Assembly: GCA_029204225.1 (NCBI GenBank)
Contig: CM055095.1
Span: forward strand, 54,277,612-54,341,611
Length of the DNA: 64,000 nt
Direction of reading: 5' to 3'
Source of the DNA: Diphasiastrum complanatum
Lineage: Eukaryota; Streptophyta; Lycopodiopsida; Lycopodiales; Lycopodiaceae
Positions 24,117 to 37,122 of this stretch are shown here, one piece after another (within the stretch, counting starts at the first letter, position 1; each line of letters starts with the position of its first letter). Below the pieces are notes generated by a model. It was not told where the DNA came from, did not search any database, and saw only the letters and a list, made by a program, of their open reading frames with translations. Both the position numbers and the translations under genes were made by a program.

Positions 24117-24489
24117 CGAATGCAATATACAAGATTAAAGAATTTAGGATTTATTAGCTTCAAAGCTCAAAAGCTTATAACTAATATGTTATAACTATAA
24201 TTCTAAATCGTAAACTCTCACCACAATGCAAACACTCTTAAACCCTAAATTTACCCTTCTCACAATTTATTCAAAGCAAATTTGTTTCCACTCACCATAG
24301 AGAATATACTTCTACAATTGGCAAATTGCTGACTTGGACGTCAAAATTTGACAGTTGTTGGATTCCGTTGCCAACTAAATTTTTTTTTGTCAAAATTTTG
24401 GCCATGACTGTTTCAGCTCTGATCATCGCATCGCAACGGCTCAAAATCTGTTAGATTGCGACGAGAATTTCAAAATTTAGTTGCCACCG

Positions 24490-25455
24490 CAGTTTTCCAA
24501 CCACCAAATGTTTGGTTTTAGAACTTTCGCGTGGACGTCAAACATCGATAGATTAGAAAATTTCGGAAAATTCGCCAGAGGCCTGCAACACAGATGCTGC
24601 AATGCGTTATTGTGTGTCTCATTTTGTATTTGTTGGTTTTTTTTATATTTTTGTCATGGAACTAATCTCTAAGCTAATCCTAAAACTATATCTACAAGAA
24701 ATTGGCACACATGCTAATAGGCCAAAGTGAATATCAAAACAACAAAAGTCACACCACATAAGACGTCCTTATCATTCTTGAGTACCATCCACATTAATTT
24801 CTAGCTAGTTTTTATTTGTTAAAAATTTGGCCACACTGACCACCAGATGTTTGGTTTTAACTTTCGCATGGACATCGAACATCGACGTGTCAAAAATCGA
24901 TGAATTATAAGATTTTGGAAAATCTGTCAGAGGCCTGCATTACAAATGTTGTGATGTGTTATCGTGTGTCTTGTTTTATATTGGTTTTTTACGATAGCTA
25001 CAAAGGGGTTTTTTTATGAACTTTCGCAATCTATTGAGTAATTCTAGCACATTCCTGTCATGGAACTAATCTCTAATTTAGCTCAAAAACATTAAGAAAA
25101 ATTTATATCCATTATAAGTTTTTATTGCAGTAGCATAACATTCCCAACAACAGTTGATCAGTTGGATAATAGTGTCACTTGTAAGACCTAAATGTGTGGA
25201 ATAGTGACATCTGAGAGACTGCAGGCTTCATAATTGGCTTGGCCTATAAATGTGGACGTACAATGTATGTATGTATTGTACATAGTGATGCTAGAGCTAA
25301 TAAGCCATGTCATTGCAAAATACAAACAAACAAGGAACTCAATACATGCATATTACGTATGAAACTGGCACACATGCTAATAGGCCAAACTGAATATCAA
25401 AACAACAAAAGTCACACCACAAAAGACGTCCTTATCATTCTTCTTGAGTACCTAT
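24490..25455. repeat. Segmental duplication, two copies (24490-24790, 24850-25455)
   Basis: Shared in order: CCACCAAATGTTTGGTTTTA, CAGAGGCCTGCA-CACA, GTCATGGAACTAATCTCTAA, GGCACACATGCTAATAGGCC and AAAGACGTCCTTATCATTCT. Copy 2 has about 260 bp (25090-25350) that copy 1 lacks; that part holds a TATA-like CCTATAAATG near 25230. No coding sequence. Confidence 0.88.
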
Positions 25456-25459
25456 AGTT

Positions 25460-26027
25460 AGTAATTTCATGGTGGGGTCATCTTCTTGGTTACTACAATT
25501 CTCTTTTCTCTTGTGTGTCCTCATTTGTGTAGTAGATTTGTGTAGTCCAACTCTTAATTTCAATGAGAGGAAATAAGCACTAGCCAGCTTACCACTTATT
25601 GGAGGACCCTATTTCTTTCATTGCACTGATCTATCAAATCTATTCACTATTTTTTTACAAGCATGATTTCTTTTAGCATCAATGACATCCACAACCACTA
25701 GTAATAAGATATTTTGTTGAAGGTGACTCTTGTTGAGATGATTGCTATGCTATATTTTTAGGAGTTTACACATGCACAAAATGATTATCGTTATCATCAT
25801 TCCAAGGCTCCATTGGAGCAATAAAAATGTGAGGCGTTCATGTAGGAAAGATGATAGTGAATTATACAATTTCCCAACCTTGCAATGATAGCAAGAGTTT
25901 GACAAATCTCAACACTATGTCTTGTAATGATAAACTATAAAATGAATCTCAATTTTAATCTAATAACACAATGAAGTTTTAATTACACATAATCTAAGTC
26001 TCAGTACTTGTCATTAGTTACTTGATC

Positions 26028-26084
<57 letters not shown>

Positions 26085-26960
26085 CAATGGCTTAACCCCC
26101 ATTGTGACATCACTAGAGAACCTACATGTGCATTATTCAATATGTTAATGAAGTGTTTCAATCGGAGGATGGAGCAAGAAAGAGTAACTCCCATGATCAC
26201 AAACTACACATTCTAGCATGACGGACAATTCATGTTTAACATGCAACTTGATGAGGCCCCTTAGGAATAGACACTCCCATGTGGACTAGCTTGCGTTTGT
26301 AGATAAGTTCACCACAAAAGAATATGATTATGCAACATAGACCAACTTGAAATTTTCCTTTATTCATGTCCTTCCATTGAACTTTTTTATTATTATCATA
26401 AAAGCTTGCCAAGTTACTCAAACCAAACACATGAACAAGAATCTTTAAAAACTATTCTACAAAAAAATCATATTTTAGAGAAAGTTCGCAACCCAAAGAT
26501 GCTTTTGGCCTTTTTTTAAGTATTTACACTAATACATCTTAGCCAAGCACATCCATGTACATCTAACTTTTAGTACAAGCAAACTACAAGGAATTACCAA
26601 GAACTTTCTATCTTAACAAGTTTTTGTGCACTATCCCACCATTTTGGTGCCAACCTCTTGAGCTAGTCTCTCAAATTAAAATTGGGAGGTAAGTGCTATA
26701 ACTGGCCCATTCCATGAGAAACCACCTTGATAGGGTATCTATAGAGCTTTATTCCAAAATAAATGTGCACTCAGGGAATGGCAGATTCTAGAGGAAGGTG
26801 TGCTTCTAAAACAAGTGGATGAGATAGAAGGGAGGAACAAAAATGACAGAATATTGAATATGAATATTGTAACAAAGAAACAACTCCAAAAATTAGATCT
26901 AGGTTTGTCAGAATCATATAATTAGCAAAGAGAAAATCTGAGAGACAATGTTACGCATAT
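25460..26960. other. AT-rich non-coding stretch
   Basis: No gene recognised. Contains the TA array at 26030. Short open frames near 26022 and 26236 are chance frames. Confidence 0.45.
26030..26078. repeat. (AT)n microsatellite
   Basis: About 48 bp of alternating AT. Confidence 0.97.
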
Positions 26961-26969
26961 TTTTGACAG

Positions 26970-28640
26970 GGGATCGGTCTAGCCAAAAAGTCCTAAAAGG
27001 GGAAGAGCCCACATTGCCCTTACATAAGTGGTCAAGGAAAGGCCGCTTCCAATCTTGATGGCTCACTCGACAACCCGTTGCTCCTCCTACCAATGGGGGT
27101 TTTCCAGGCCTCCAAGAGTATGGTCAGAAGTGGTGTTTTGTTGCTCTTAACGGTGGTCAATATGATGGTACAATTTCCATCCCATAGATTGGCACTTCAT
27201 CCTACTATGGGTGGAGTAGGTTTAGACCCAAACAATATCTATAATGTCTTACAGTGTAATCCATACTAAGCATGTGTCAAGAGTTATGTATGACTAGACC
27301 TCGTGGTGTATTTCCGAAAGGGTCTCAGATGTACGGTTGTGGCCTACCAATAGATGAGACTTATATTGCTTAGGTTCAAAACCCTACCTGGACCAAACTT
27401 GAACGAGGTGGAGTAAACGATGATTCCATACTCCAAGAACCATAAATTATTGGCTATATGGGACAACACTCAACATGGTCCATGAACACCGATTATGGTA
27501 TAGATGGTTGTTTATGAACTAACTAGTAGGTGTTGTGGTAAATTATATGTGTCACTCTATTTATGGAGTGGTAGTATTTCGCCATCCTTCAAGCCTAGGT
27601 GTTTGTTAGGGCCTTTTCTGGCTAGAGATTGGTCTCGTCATAAAGTCCTAAAAGAGAAAAGGGCCCACATTGCCCTTATGTCAATGATCAAGAAAAACCA
27701 CTTCCAACCTTGAGGGTCGGCTTGACCACCCCGTGCTCCTCCTGCCAATGGAAGTTTTTTGGGCTTCCAAGAGTATGGTTGGAGGAGGGTGTAATCCTCT
27801 ACTATCGGTGGGGTTCAATCAATGGGCATAATTCCCACATCTTGAGACGGCGTTGCACCTTCTATGTATGCACAGGTTGCTTAAGCTAGGTGTTGGTTAC
27901 AGTAATGCAATGCTGCATGTTAAGCATTCAATTGTCAGCACCCTGGCAGGTTACATATGCTAGGTACAATACAACACTATGACTACTAGGCATGTTGCTT
28001 ATAGTACCACGCTAGCAATACTAAACCAGTACCCTTCTATGTGTAGAGAGAGTCCACCACTAGGTATTGTTTGTAGTACAAGACTAACAGAGGTGGAGCA
28101 CATGTGTACAGTGCAACATTTAGAGGTGGAGTGTCTTGTTTACAATACAGCATTGGTAGTCCTAAGCTTGTAACCCACTATGTGTAAGGAGAGTTCACCG
28201 CTAGATGTTGTTTGTAGCACAACACTAGTAGATGTGAAGCTTGCCTTGCAACAGAGTACTAGCATAGCGTGAACATGTTGTGGGATTATATGCAGTTTGA
28301 ATTAGTGGCATATAGCCAGCATGAGTCGTAGATGCGTTGTTGATGTTTTCTCAATAGGTAGGATTACGACTTTGGCTCCTAACCTTAATTGGCCCTAATA
28401 TGAACGAGATGTAGTTAGGTATGCTACTATTCTTGAGGGACCTTGGAATATTGACTCTTTAGGATAACTAGCAAAGTGTGTCATGAAATCCTAGATTGCG
28501 AATATGGTCATTTTGTAACCTAAACAATAAGGTTAAAACTAAGTGTTGTGGTGTGTAAATTGTGCATGCCATTCTATTTGGGGAACGGTAGCACTTTACC
28601 ATCCTTTGGGTCTAGGTGTTTTGCTAAATTGGTGTTTCAC
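26970..28640. repeat. Large diverged tandem duplication (26970-27610, 27620-28640)
   Basis: Both units contain, in order, GGTCT-GCCA-AAAGTCCTAAAA, GCCCACATTGCCCTTA, CTCCTCCTACCAATGGG, TCCAAGAGTATGGT, a GAACGAG-TG-AGT block and a final CTAGGTGTTTG-T block. Unit 2 is longer because it carries its own repeat of about 139 bp (CTATGTGTA-GAGAGTCCACC near 28037 and 28176) with GTTGTTTGTAGTACAA. No coding sequence is apparent. Confidence 0.75.
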
Positions 28641-28644
28641 AGAG

Positions 28645-30705
28645 GTTGGGCCTGGTTAACTCACACTTGATGCAAACCCGTAAACAATACAAACATGATG
28701 ACAATTCAACTAGGAGATTCTTTGTAGCTAACTAGACAAACTGCATACTAGCTAGCTTATAAAACTGACAAATTTCACAATAACAATGCACATTCATTCT
28801 AAGCGGAACACCGGTGACTTACTCTACCAAAATACAAAGCAGAAGTGTCTACTTACCCTATCAGAGTACAAGGTAAAATGATTCCATAGTACAAATGCTT
28901 TACGCAGCATGGGAACAACAATTGCAGAATGGAGTTAATGAATCTCTAAACATAGCATATAACATTGAATAATGATGGCATTCCTACAAACAACCTCTTA
29001 GACAATTTGAAATGGAGTGAAATGCAATACCTCGGCGTGAGCCAAGGAAGTTGGAGTGCTTAGAAGCCACTAGACATGAATGCTCTTTAATCTAATGCAA
29101 TGCTTGCCAAAAACCTATAATCCATTAAAAAAAGCCTACCACATTTTTAAATCACTTACTAAGAACATTTTTATAGGTTCTCATAACCTACATGTTTGAG
29201 CACTTATAGATTATGAGCCTATCAAAAATTAAATTATAAGTTTCTATTTTCATATACATACTTTTTGGTTTAAGGTTTTAGAAATGATTAGTATGGCTCT
29301 AGGCTCTAATACATTATTTGAGTGGCCCATAATAAAATATTAACAAATGCATTTCATTTTACTTCTTTTAAAATACAAAAATCATACAAGTATTTCTTCA
29401 TTATTATTAAAATCAAAATGTAAAAATTTAACATTTTGATATTGATTATTGCATCACTTTAATTTTTTGTGGTTTTTTAGAAGTTGTCGATTTTTCAAAA
29501 ATCTTCTCTTTTGAATATTGCATCTCAATTTGCTTCTGGCAAAATATTACAAATTAATAACTAATTCTATTGGCTTAATAAAGCTATGTAACATAAGGTT
29601 TATATGAAACCACCTAATTTATTACACAGAACTTTCTTGCATTTGAAAACATTAAACAAAATTTTTCTTGCATCTAAAAAATGTTGTCGATTTTTTAGAA
29701 GTTAATTGCCTATAATTTCTTTACACAATCAATTTTTGAAAAAAGATGTCGATTCCATTCTTATACTTGTTGACTTTACCGAACAATGAGCCAAACTTTT
29801 ATCAAAGCCTTTTTGAAAGAATTTTTTTTTTAAGCCTTCTCCATATAGAATCGTAGATTTTTGGCCCATGAATTCTTAAAAAGCCTACAAAAAAAAAAAA
29901 ATCAATAGGTTTTGTGTTAGGTTTAAAAAAAAAGGTTTTCCACAAGCACTGATCTGATGTCATGTTGCCCTTACATCACTTGAAATCCACTTAATACTTG
30001 ATGTTCGTCTGATAATTGATTGATCCTCAACATATGGTAATCGTAGAAAGAAACATGGTGATGCAATGCGTGGGCCTTGGTGTAGCTACAAACTGTAAGC
30101 AATGATGGGTGTAATCATGAGGTGTAAGCAACAGGGTAGGCTGCATTTGGCAGATTAGATGTAGGATTGTAGATGTGTAGTACTCGATGCAACAATAATG
30201 AGAGAACTATCCTGATAGAGGTACAGTGTGGCAACCCTCGCTACAGCAGCAGGGCATAGGCCCTCAGTGACTATGGGCTATGGACACGGACCTGTAGACA
30301 ACGACCAACAAGCTCACTCGCTTCCCTACTCACAGTTCAAATCATTCAAGCAAAGAAAAATATACAGTGTAAAACGTCACACTAGCATACTCCTATCACT
30401 TAAACTTTCAACCAACCCCTTAATCCAAGTGATCCACATTGCAAGCTATCGCTCACTCAGCAATCAAGCATCCCTCCATCAAACACCCAACCATCATAAT
30501 GGCGCCTAGCCAGCACCCATCATAATGACGACTTGCCAACAACCACAATGCTAACAACCATCTTCTAATTGCAAGCAAAAGTAACAACACAATTTAATTG
30601 ACAAGAAGCAAGCATCCATCAAACAGCTTCAAGCATTTGACATTCACAATGACAATCAACCAACTACCAATTTCTCACTCACTTACAAGCAATTTCAAGC
30701 AACCG
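28645..30705. other. Non-coding stretch
   Basis: No coding or repeat structure that I can name. Bases 29400-29960 are rich in poly-A/T runs and GTCGATTTTT motifs. It lies downstream of the minus-strand gypsy integrase, so part may be that element's 3' region, but no LTR is recognisable. Confidence 0.4.
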
Positions 30706-30707
30706 AC

Positions 30708-31747
30708 TCAACAACAATGAATGCTCCAACGCACCACAATAACGGGTAGACAGCTTATAATGCTTCCATGTATGTAACGTCTTAGAATCTTTTGGAATCC
30801 TAAGATATACCCAGTCATCAACTTTAAATCTCTTGGAGATCTCTTAAGATCGGTATAGTGTTTAGCTCTATCCTGAGCACTTCGGATACTATCCTTAGCC
30901 ACTTGCAACATTTCTTGCATATCATGCAAAAAATCAACAACCTTCTGGATCTTAACAGACTTCGTCTCACCATTTACTGGAGATCTAGGTTGAAAACCGT
31001 ACATAAGCATAAAAGGACTGTAACCTGTAGCAGAATGTTTTCTACTGTTATATGCAAACTCAACTAGTGAAAAATAATCTTCCCAATGAGATTGTCTGTG
31101 AGAAACATACGTTCTCAAAATATCTTCCATAGTTTGATTAGTCTTTTCTGTCTGGCCATGTGATTCAGGATGATCAGAAGAACTTAAACTCAAAGAGTTT
31201 CAAGTTTATGAAATACTGCTGACCAAAAGTGACCTGTGAACTTAGGATCTCTATCACTAACAATGTCACTTGGCAGACCATACAACCGAAATAATCTTTC
31301 AACAAAGATCTTGGCTAAATCAGAAGCCTTTATAGTTGACTTGACTGGTATGAATGCAGCTAACTTAGTTAACCGATCCACTACAACCCAAATAGAATCA
31401 TTTTGTCGTTGGGTCTTTGGAAGTCCAACTACAAAATCCATAGATATGTTTTTCCATTTCTTATCTGGGATATCCAACGGATGCAACAAACCACCAGCCT
31501 TATGGCGTTCAACCTTTGCTAGTTGACAGGGTTTGCATTTAACAACATATGACTCGACATATGGCTTGAGCTTTGGCCAATAAAATTCCCTCTTAACCAA
31601 GTCCAGAGTCCTGTGTATACCGGGATGTCCTGCATAGGGTATGTCATGACATTCAAACAAAATCTTCCGTTTGAGCTCATCATCACCAAGTACACAAACT
31701 TTTCCGTTCCGAAATAGTAATCCATCTCGAATGGTGTATTGTTCCAC
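30708..31747 (-). pseudogene. Gypsy integrase
   Basis: The N-terminal zinc module (HDIPYAGHPGIHRTLDLVK, then CKPCQLAK) is intact. The core has SMDFVVGLP (first Asp), IVSDRDPKFTG (second Asp) and, after a frame change near 31190, SHGQTEKTNQTMEDILRTYV (Glu). It continues EFAYNSRKHSATGYSPFMLM. The C-terminal region is frameshifted (RYIHGSIISCLP). No chromodomain is evident. Confidence 0.9.
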
Positions 31748-31779
31748 AATCTCTTATCTTTCTTAGTTAGTTGAGTCCC

Positions 31780-32360
31780 CTATGTTTCTGACTCAACATT
31801 GTCCACATTTCTTTCAGCCTGAACAATGTTCCAAATGTGACCAAAATGAGAATCTAATTCATATTTTTCTCTCAGCGAAAGATATAGATCCGTAGAAATA
31901 TAGGTGAATGACAACTCGTTCAGTTCACTGATCCGACTAAGAGCATCTGCAACTTGATTAGAGCTGTCTCTTATGTAACGGATTTTATGATCAAATTCTT
32001 GCATCAATTCAGCCCATCGAGCTTTTCTCCCCCGAAGATCATGTTGATTACAAAAATACTTAAGAGGTTGGTGATCCGTATACACTACAAACTTACTACC
32101 ATACAAGTAGTGTCTCCAGATTTTAAGTGCATGGATTACAACAAACAATTCTTTTTCCTTCGTAGTATAATGCAACTGAGGACCAGTGAATTTTTTGCTC
32201 TCAAACGCTAGTGGCTTATCCATTTGTAATAGAACCGCTCCAACTGCAACATCACTTGCGTCCGTTCTCACGACGTAAGGTAAATCTGGATTTGCAATTT
32301 GTAACACGGGAGCTGAAACAATCATTGTTTTAAGTTTCTCAAAAGAGTGATTCAATTCAT
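31780..32360 (-). pseudogene. Gypsy RNase H
   Basis: VVRTDASDVAVGAVLLQ (first Asp), TTKEKELFVVIHALKIWRHY (Glu), VVYTDHQPLKYF (Asp) and QVADALSRI (final Asp) are all present. The frame is open over 191 residues and ends in the linker to integrase. It is separated from RT by a frame break around 32360. Confidence 0.9.
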
Positions 32361-32364
32361 AGTT

Positions 32365-33115
32365 TCAAACAACAGGCGAGGAGTAGGTTGATTTTTTTTT
32401 TTTATTAACAATTCTTTTTGTCAATTTATTAAGCAGTGCTGCTAACTTAGCATAATCCTCAATAAATCTCTTGAAGAAAAGTGTAAAACCTAAAAATGAC
32501 TTCGCTTGACTCACAGTTCCCGGAATTGGCCACTTAATCACAATTTTGATTTTATCCTCGTCAATCTTGATCCCATTTACTGTGATCTTATGACCGAGAT
32601 AAAACAACTCTTGCTTAAAGAATTTACACTTGGACTCTTTAGCGTAGAGTAACTCATGACGAAGTTTCATCAAGACGATTTTTAAGTGTTCTACGTGTTC
32701 CACCAAGGATTTACTGTAAACGAGAATGTCGTCTAAGAATACAACCACAAATTTCCCCAAATATGGACAAAATAAATCGTTCGTCATTTGCTGGAACGTT
32801 GCTAGAGCATTCGTTAATCCAAATGGCAACACTAAGAATTCATAATGACCAAATCTAGAACGAAATCATGTCTTTTGGACATCTTCCGACTTAATTCTTA
32901 TTTGATGGTACCCTGTCCTAAGATCTATCTTGGTGAAATATTGTGCTTCATCCAAGCGATCTACAAAGTCATCAATCCTAGGTAATGGATATTTATTTTT
33001 TATAGTCACTTTATTAAGACCCTTGTAATCCACACACATCCGAAAACCTCCATCTTTCTTCGCTTTAAGAAAAACAGGAACGCCCCATGGTGATTTACTA
33101 GGACCCATATGTGAG
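32365..33115 (-). pseudogene. Gypsy reverse transcriptase
   Basis: First part: [40 protein letters not shown] and [13 protein letters not shown]. After a break near 32866 comes MLPFGLTNALATFQQM, then the catalytic VVVFLDDILVYS and LGHKITVNG. The connection region FLGFTLFFKRFIEDYAKLAA follows. All key residues are visible; one frameshift separates the two parts. The N-terminal RT portion upstream of EFKGF is missing. Confidence 0.9.
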
Positions 33116-33120
33116 AAGCC

Positions 33121-35276
33121 TTTGAATTCCGGTTATACCTAGTTTTACTTTCCTATAGCTTTTGAACGGAGGGAGTGACCGTGGTTTTGCCCTTCTGTTA
33201 AATCGCAAACCTTCTGGATTCCTGGAAACAACTGTAGATCTCCAGCAGAATTATCTGGGCAACCTTCACCTCTTTTCCCGTGAGAGTATGTGATCAGTAC
33301 ATATATGTGCTGCGTGATTGAAGCATGTGGAATCTGGGGCTGGAGCGCAACTGAAACAGATTGATATTGTTCTAGGAAGCATGATTCTGAATGGACAGAA
33401 TTGTAATTCTGGATTTAGGGCTGTTGAAAGGCTTTGAGATCTCCATTCATGCTGAGATTCGCGCCATTTGACGCCACAAATGATCTGAGATCAGCTGGAC
33501 AGGTTGTAAGCTTGTTATGGCTAGGGAAGCGCTGGGGAAAGCCGTGGAGAAGCGCGATGCTTCGTAGCTCTGATTGGCAGTTGCTCGAGGAGCCTTCTGA
33601 CCTGCATGTCTCTCTCTCCCTCTTCCTCGCGATGGTCGCGGTTGGACGTGTACCCTTCCCTTCCTAAAATCTTAACCTGTTAGGGTTTTTTAGGAGGCTT
33701 TGTAGTGGGGCATGGTAGACCTGTTATGGGGTGTATGCCTTTTATGGTTTATTGTTATTGTTAAGTTGTGTTGGGGCACGTGGAAGGACGACTGGATTTG
33801 CATGAGTGCCGTTCGACCAAGGTTTTTAGAGCTTGACATTTAGTAAGTTTAAAATTGGTTTCAAAAACATGGATTTCGAAACTCTGAAAATTTGAGTTAC
33901 TAGCACCCACCAGTAAGAGGAATTTTGGTTTCTTGGTGCTCGGTTGTCAATGCTATAACTTTGGTTTTTGGATATTGTTTCCTGGTTTTAATAAAGGAAT
34001 TTGGTTTCTTTTTTTCCATGGACAATATGCTTACACAAGGCCTTATCAAATTGACAGTTTTCTGTAAGCCAGTTTTTTGTGGAACTTTGGTACCGTAGTT
34101 TTTGTGTCAAGCTGTATTAATCGGTCTGAATTTCTCCAAACCGATCTTGACAAAACGATGGGAATGGTACAGTTCTCAGGCATGTACCCAGTAAAGGATT
34201 GATTCCTTAGTATTATGCTAATTAGCCACTTAACTCTGGAGTGGTACTCCATGTTAATTGAGTTAAATGATATTTTTTATTCTTTCTTTTCAACTCGGTG
34301 TTGCACCGATAGGCTTGTCCTCAATGAATTTGATCATTGGGATTGGACAAGCTAAAGCTTTTGAGATACTTGTTAAAGTGAATAAATGGAACAAAGGTCA
34401 TAATTTTTGGAGGTAACTATATATTCGATAAAAAATTTGTGTATTGAATATCGTAAAAGAGTACCCGGATCCAAATTTTATGGATTTTCCATTAGGTTCA
34501 GACAACTTTAACGAAGTAATATTTTAGCTGGTGTAGTAAAAAAGGAAGTAGCCTAGCATTTACTTGTGTCAAAGGAGTTTTCGGGGCCTTCGCTAATGAA
34601 ATTTTTCGGGTGACCGAAAAATACTAAGGGAGGAAGAAAATGAGACATCTGAGGAGGTAAATGTGGTTGTGTTATGTAATTTGGATTGGTAAATAATCCC
34701 AATAAGGAAATCGCATAGCACTGGTTTATTGAATTCATTAAGTTGAATTTATATCAAATGTCTATAGGGCCATGAGTTGACCCTATTTGTTATTGGAAAA
34801 TGTGACATGGAACGAGAATGATACTCAGTTCACATTTGTATTGTAAAGAGCCTTATTCCTAAGAGTTGGAACTCTCAGAAAGTAGGAATTTGAAAATGAT
34901 GGTACCGACCAGATGGTTGTATTATGCGACGATAAAACCTTGTACAGATTCTTGTTAAATCAAAATTTTGTCAACGGAATATAGTGGTCCATTAGAAACA
35001 AACATGGGGGTACTCCAGTACTTGGTGAAATAGATACATGCATATCTAGTATTGGAAATCCAGATAGAGTTTTTAGATCTTTGGATTATCGGATAATGCG
35101 GTTATAGATCTTCTTGAAGATCGGATCCTATATTTGGATATAGGATGGTCAGATAATCTTTTTGATTTTCTATTAAGCGGGTCTAAAAGCAAAGAACTTT
35201 CTTGGAGAAAAAACTGATGGTATGGGACATCAGTGAATAGAGAAAATCTCTAGTGATTATTTTGGATAATCTGGAA
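33121..35276. other. Unidentified 2.15-kb stretch between gypsy blocks
   Basis: No gypsy protein similarity in any frame, although protease C-terminus and RT N-terminus would be expected if the flanking blocks were one element. Bases 33240-33670 are GC-richer and contain an open frame (33434-33667) without recognisable features. The rest is AT-rich with GGATCGGAT-like repeats around 35080-35150. It may be a separate insertion. Confidence 0.4.
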
Positions 35277-36920
35277 CTAGAGGAGATTTGGGGGTTTTTG
35301 AGCTGTTGGCCAGGTGCCCAGTGAGATTGGTAAGTTGGTTGCCAATCTACAAGTTGTCATTGTACCTTTCGAGGTCTCCACACAAATAGGAGTCACATTT
35401 TTATTACATTGGATGCCCAATTCCCCTACTAGCTTTTCTGACAAGTAGTTATGCGACGCTCCCAGGTCTACCATGAAGTGAATGATCTTGTCTTGGATAC
35501 AGCCTTTCAGGTACAATAACTTTGATCCTCTCGCAGGAGTCGCTATGAGATGTTCACGATAAAGCCGCAAGTGCCCCTATTTGTTGTAAGGCATTAAGGT
35601 CAAACTCCGTCAAATCCGTTTCTGGGTCTTCTTCGTCATGATGTTCACCATCTTCTTGATCGAATGTCTCTCTTTCCATCCTATCAAATACTTCGGTCGT
35701 CGTCATGATTTGTTTGTTCAAAGGTTTGGGACATGACCTTGCTGATGACAATTGAAGCAGCGCATGGAACTGCCCACCATTAGTGAGTTGTTGTTGTGAC
35801 TAGTTGAAGGTCCAACGTTGTTCCCTCCATTGTTGCCTTGGTTGCCAAACCCTGTTTTTGCTAGGAATTCGTTCACACTACTCGAGGCTTGGTTGCCATT
35901 TGAAGTTGAGTCCCCCCTTGAAACGAAGCTCGGACTTGATCTGGATCCACTAAATACTCTCATTGAGGTTGAGGGAGCAGTTGGTGCCAATGTGGTCTCA
36001 TAATCACAAACCATTTTAGCCGCTCGAATAGTTGAATTGAAATCATGGGGCATGTAGTTGTCTATTGCACGTCAGGTCCAAGACTGCATTCCAGACAAGA
36101 GGTAGTGGGTCTTGTCAGCCTCGGACATATCTTCAATAACCCATACACTTTGTCTGAATTTATTTAGGTACTCTCGCAATGAACCTTTCTACTTGAGTCC
36201 TGATAATTTTGTCCTCAATCTCATGTGTGAATCCTTAGGTATGAACTCCTCTCGTAGTATGATTTTGAACGCGTCCCATGTTTGGAGGTGCATTCTTGCC
36301 ATCCGGTACCTGTTTGTAGTGTAGCCTTCAAAATATGCTAATGCCAAGTCCGCTCTTTCTTCTTCAGGAGTGTTCATCAGACGGAAGTAATGGTCCATGT
36401 GAAACAACCAATCTTCCACAATTCGAATGTCACGCTCTCTTTTGAAAGTAGGTGGTGCCTTTACTTTGGTTCTGTGTTTCGCGCTCGTGGGTCCCTTGGT
36501 ATCAGTGGAGGAGGCGCCACTTCATTCCCTCTTGTTGTCTCCAACTTTTCAAACCCGGCTTTGAGCTGTGTTAGCCCGTCTCATTTCTCTAGCAAGGTCG
36601 AATTGACTGAGGTTCATAGCTCGCAGGGATGCTTGCCATTCTTTCCTTTCTGTTTCTCTATCCTTCTTCACCTCACTAAGCATAGCCATCATTGCACTTG
36701 ATAAGTATTGCCACATCTTCACTTCAAAGAGGTCTTGTTGCACCTCTGGTATGCATTCGTCTCTTGGTGTAAGTTCAGAAGGGACACCCATCTCTTTTTG
36801 GGGAGGCACCACTGTGGAGTGCATACGCTCTTTCTTTCTCGACTTGGATCTGGCACCCTCTCAATGCATGCGGGAGTCGTATTCTCGAACCTGCTCCTCT
36901 CCGTCTGTCAATGCTCGTAA
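35277..36920 (-). pseudogene. Gypsy gag - zinc knuckle - protease
   Basis: Minus strand: a charged N-terminal helix (DRETERKEWQASLRAM), then the capsid core (VEDWLFHMDHYFRLMNTPEE, ALAYFEGYTTNRYRMARMHL) with a TAG in LK-KGSLREY where the family has Gln. The knuckle CFNCHQQGHV is followed by a frame change that removes its last cysteine from frame (SCPKPLNKQ continues in another frame). The protease reads FMVDLGASHNYLSEKL; the usual Asp-Ser/Thr-Gly has Leu at the middle place. It ends abruptly at 35277 after LPISLGTW. Confidence 0.85.
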
Positions 36921-37122
36921 CTCATCAAGGTGGTCATCCATTTTGATAAGAGGTGTACTTCCAACAGATTGTCTCCTCTATCTTTTTGAAAACTCTCCCC
37001 TTTGTCGGTCGGGTCCCATAGCTCTCTTTTCTTCTTTATTAAATCAACTTCAATATAAAAGTATCTCCTTCTCAAACTAGACGCTCACATCACCTGAGAG
37101 CCAAGTAGGAACCAGGTCATTT

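Larger units (their letters stand above)
30708..33120 (-). mobile_element. Ty3/gypsy RT - RNase H - integrase block, degenerate
   Basis: Reading the minus strand from 33115 downward gives RT, RNase H and integrase in the gypsy order (integrase last). Each domain is in a long frame broken by frameshifts. No LTR or PPT could be placed at the integrase end. The gag-PR block at 35277-36920 has the same orientation and could be its 5' half, separated by 2.1 kb of unrecognised DNA. Confidence 0.9.

Noticed and set aside
26022-26216. YIYIYI frame
   Set aside because: Translation of the AT microsatellite.
31954-32211. Plus-strand frames across 30.8-32.2 kb
   Set aside because: Antisense shadows of gypsy RNase H and integrase.
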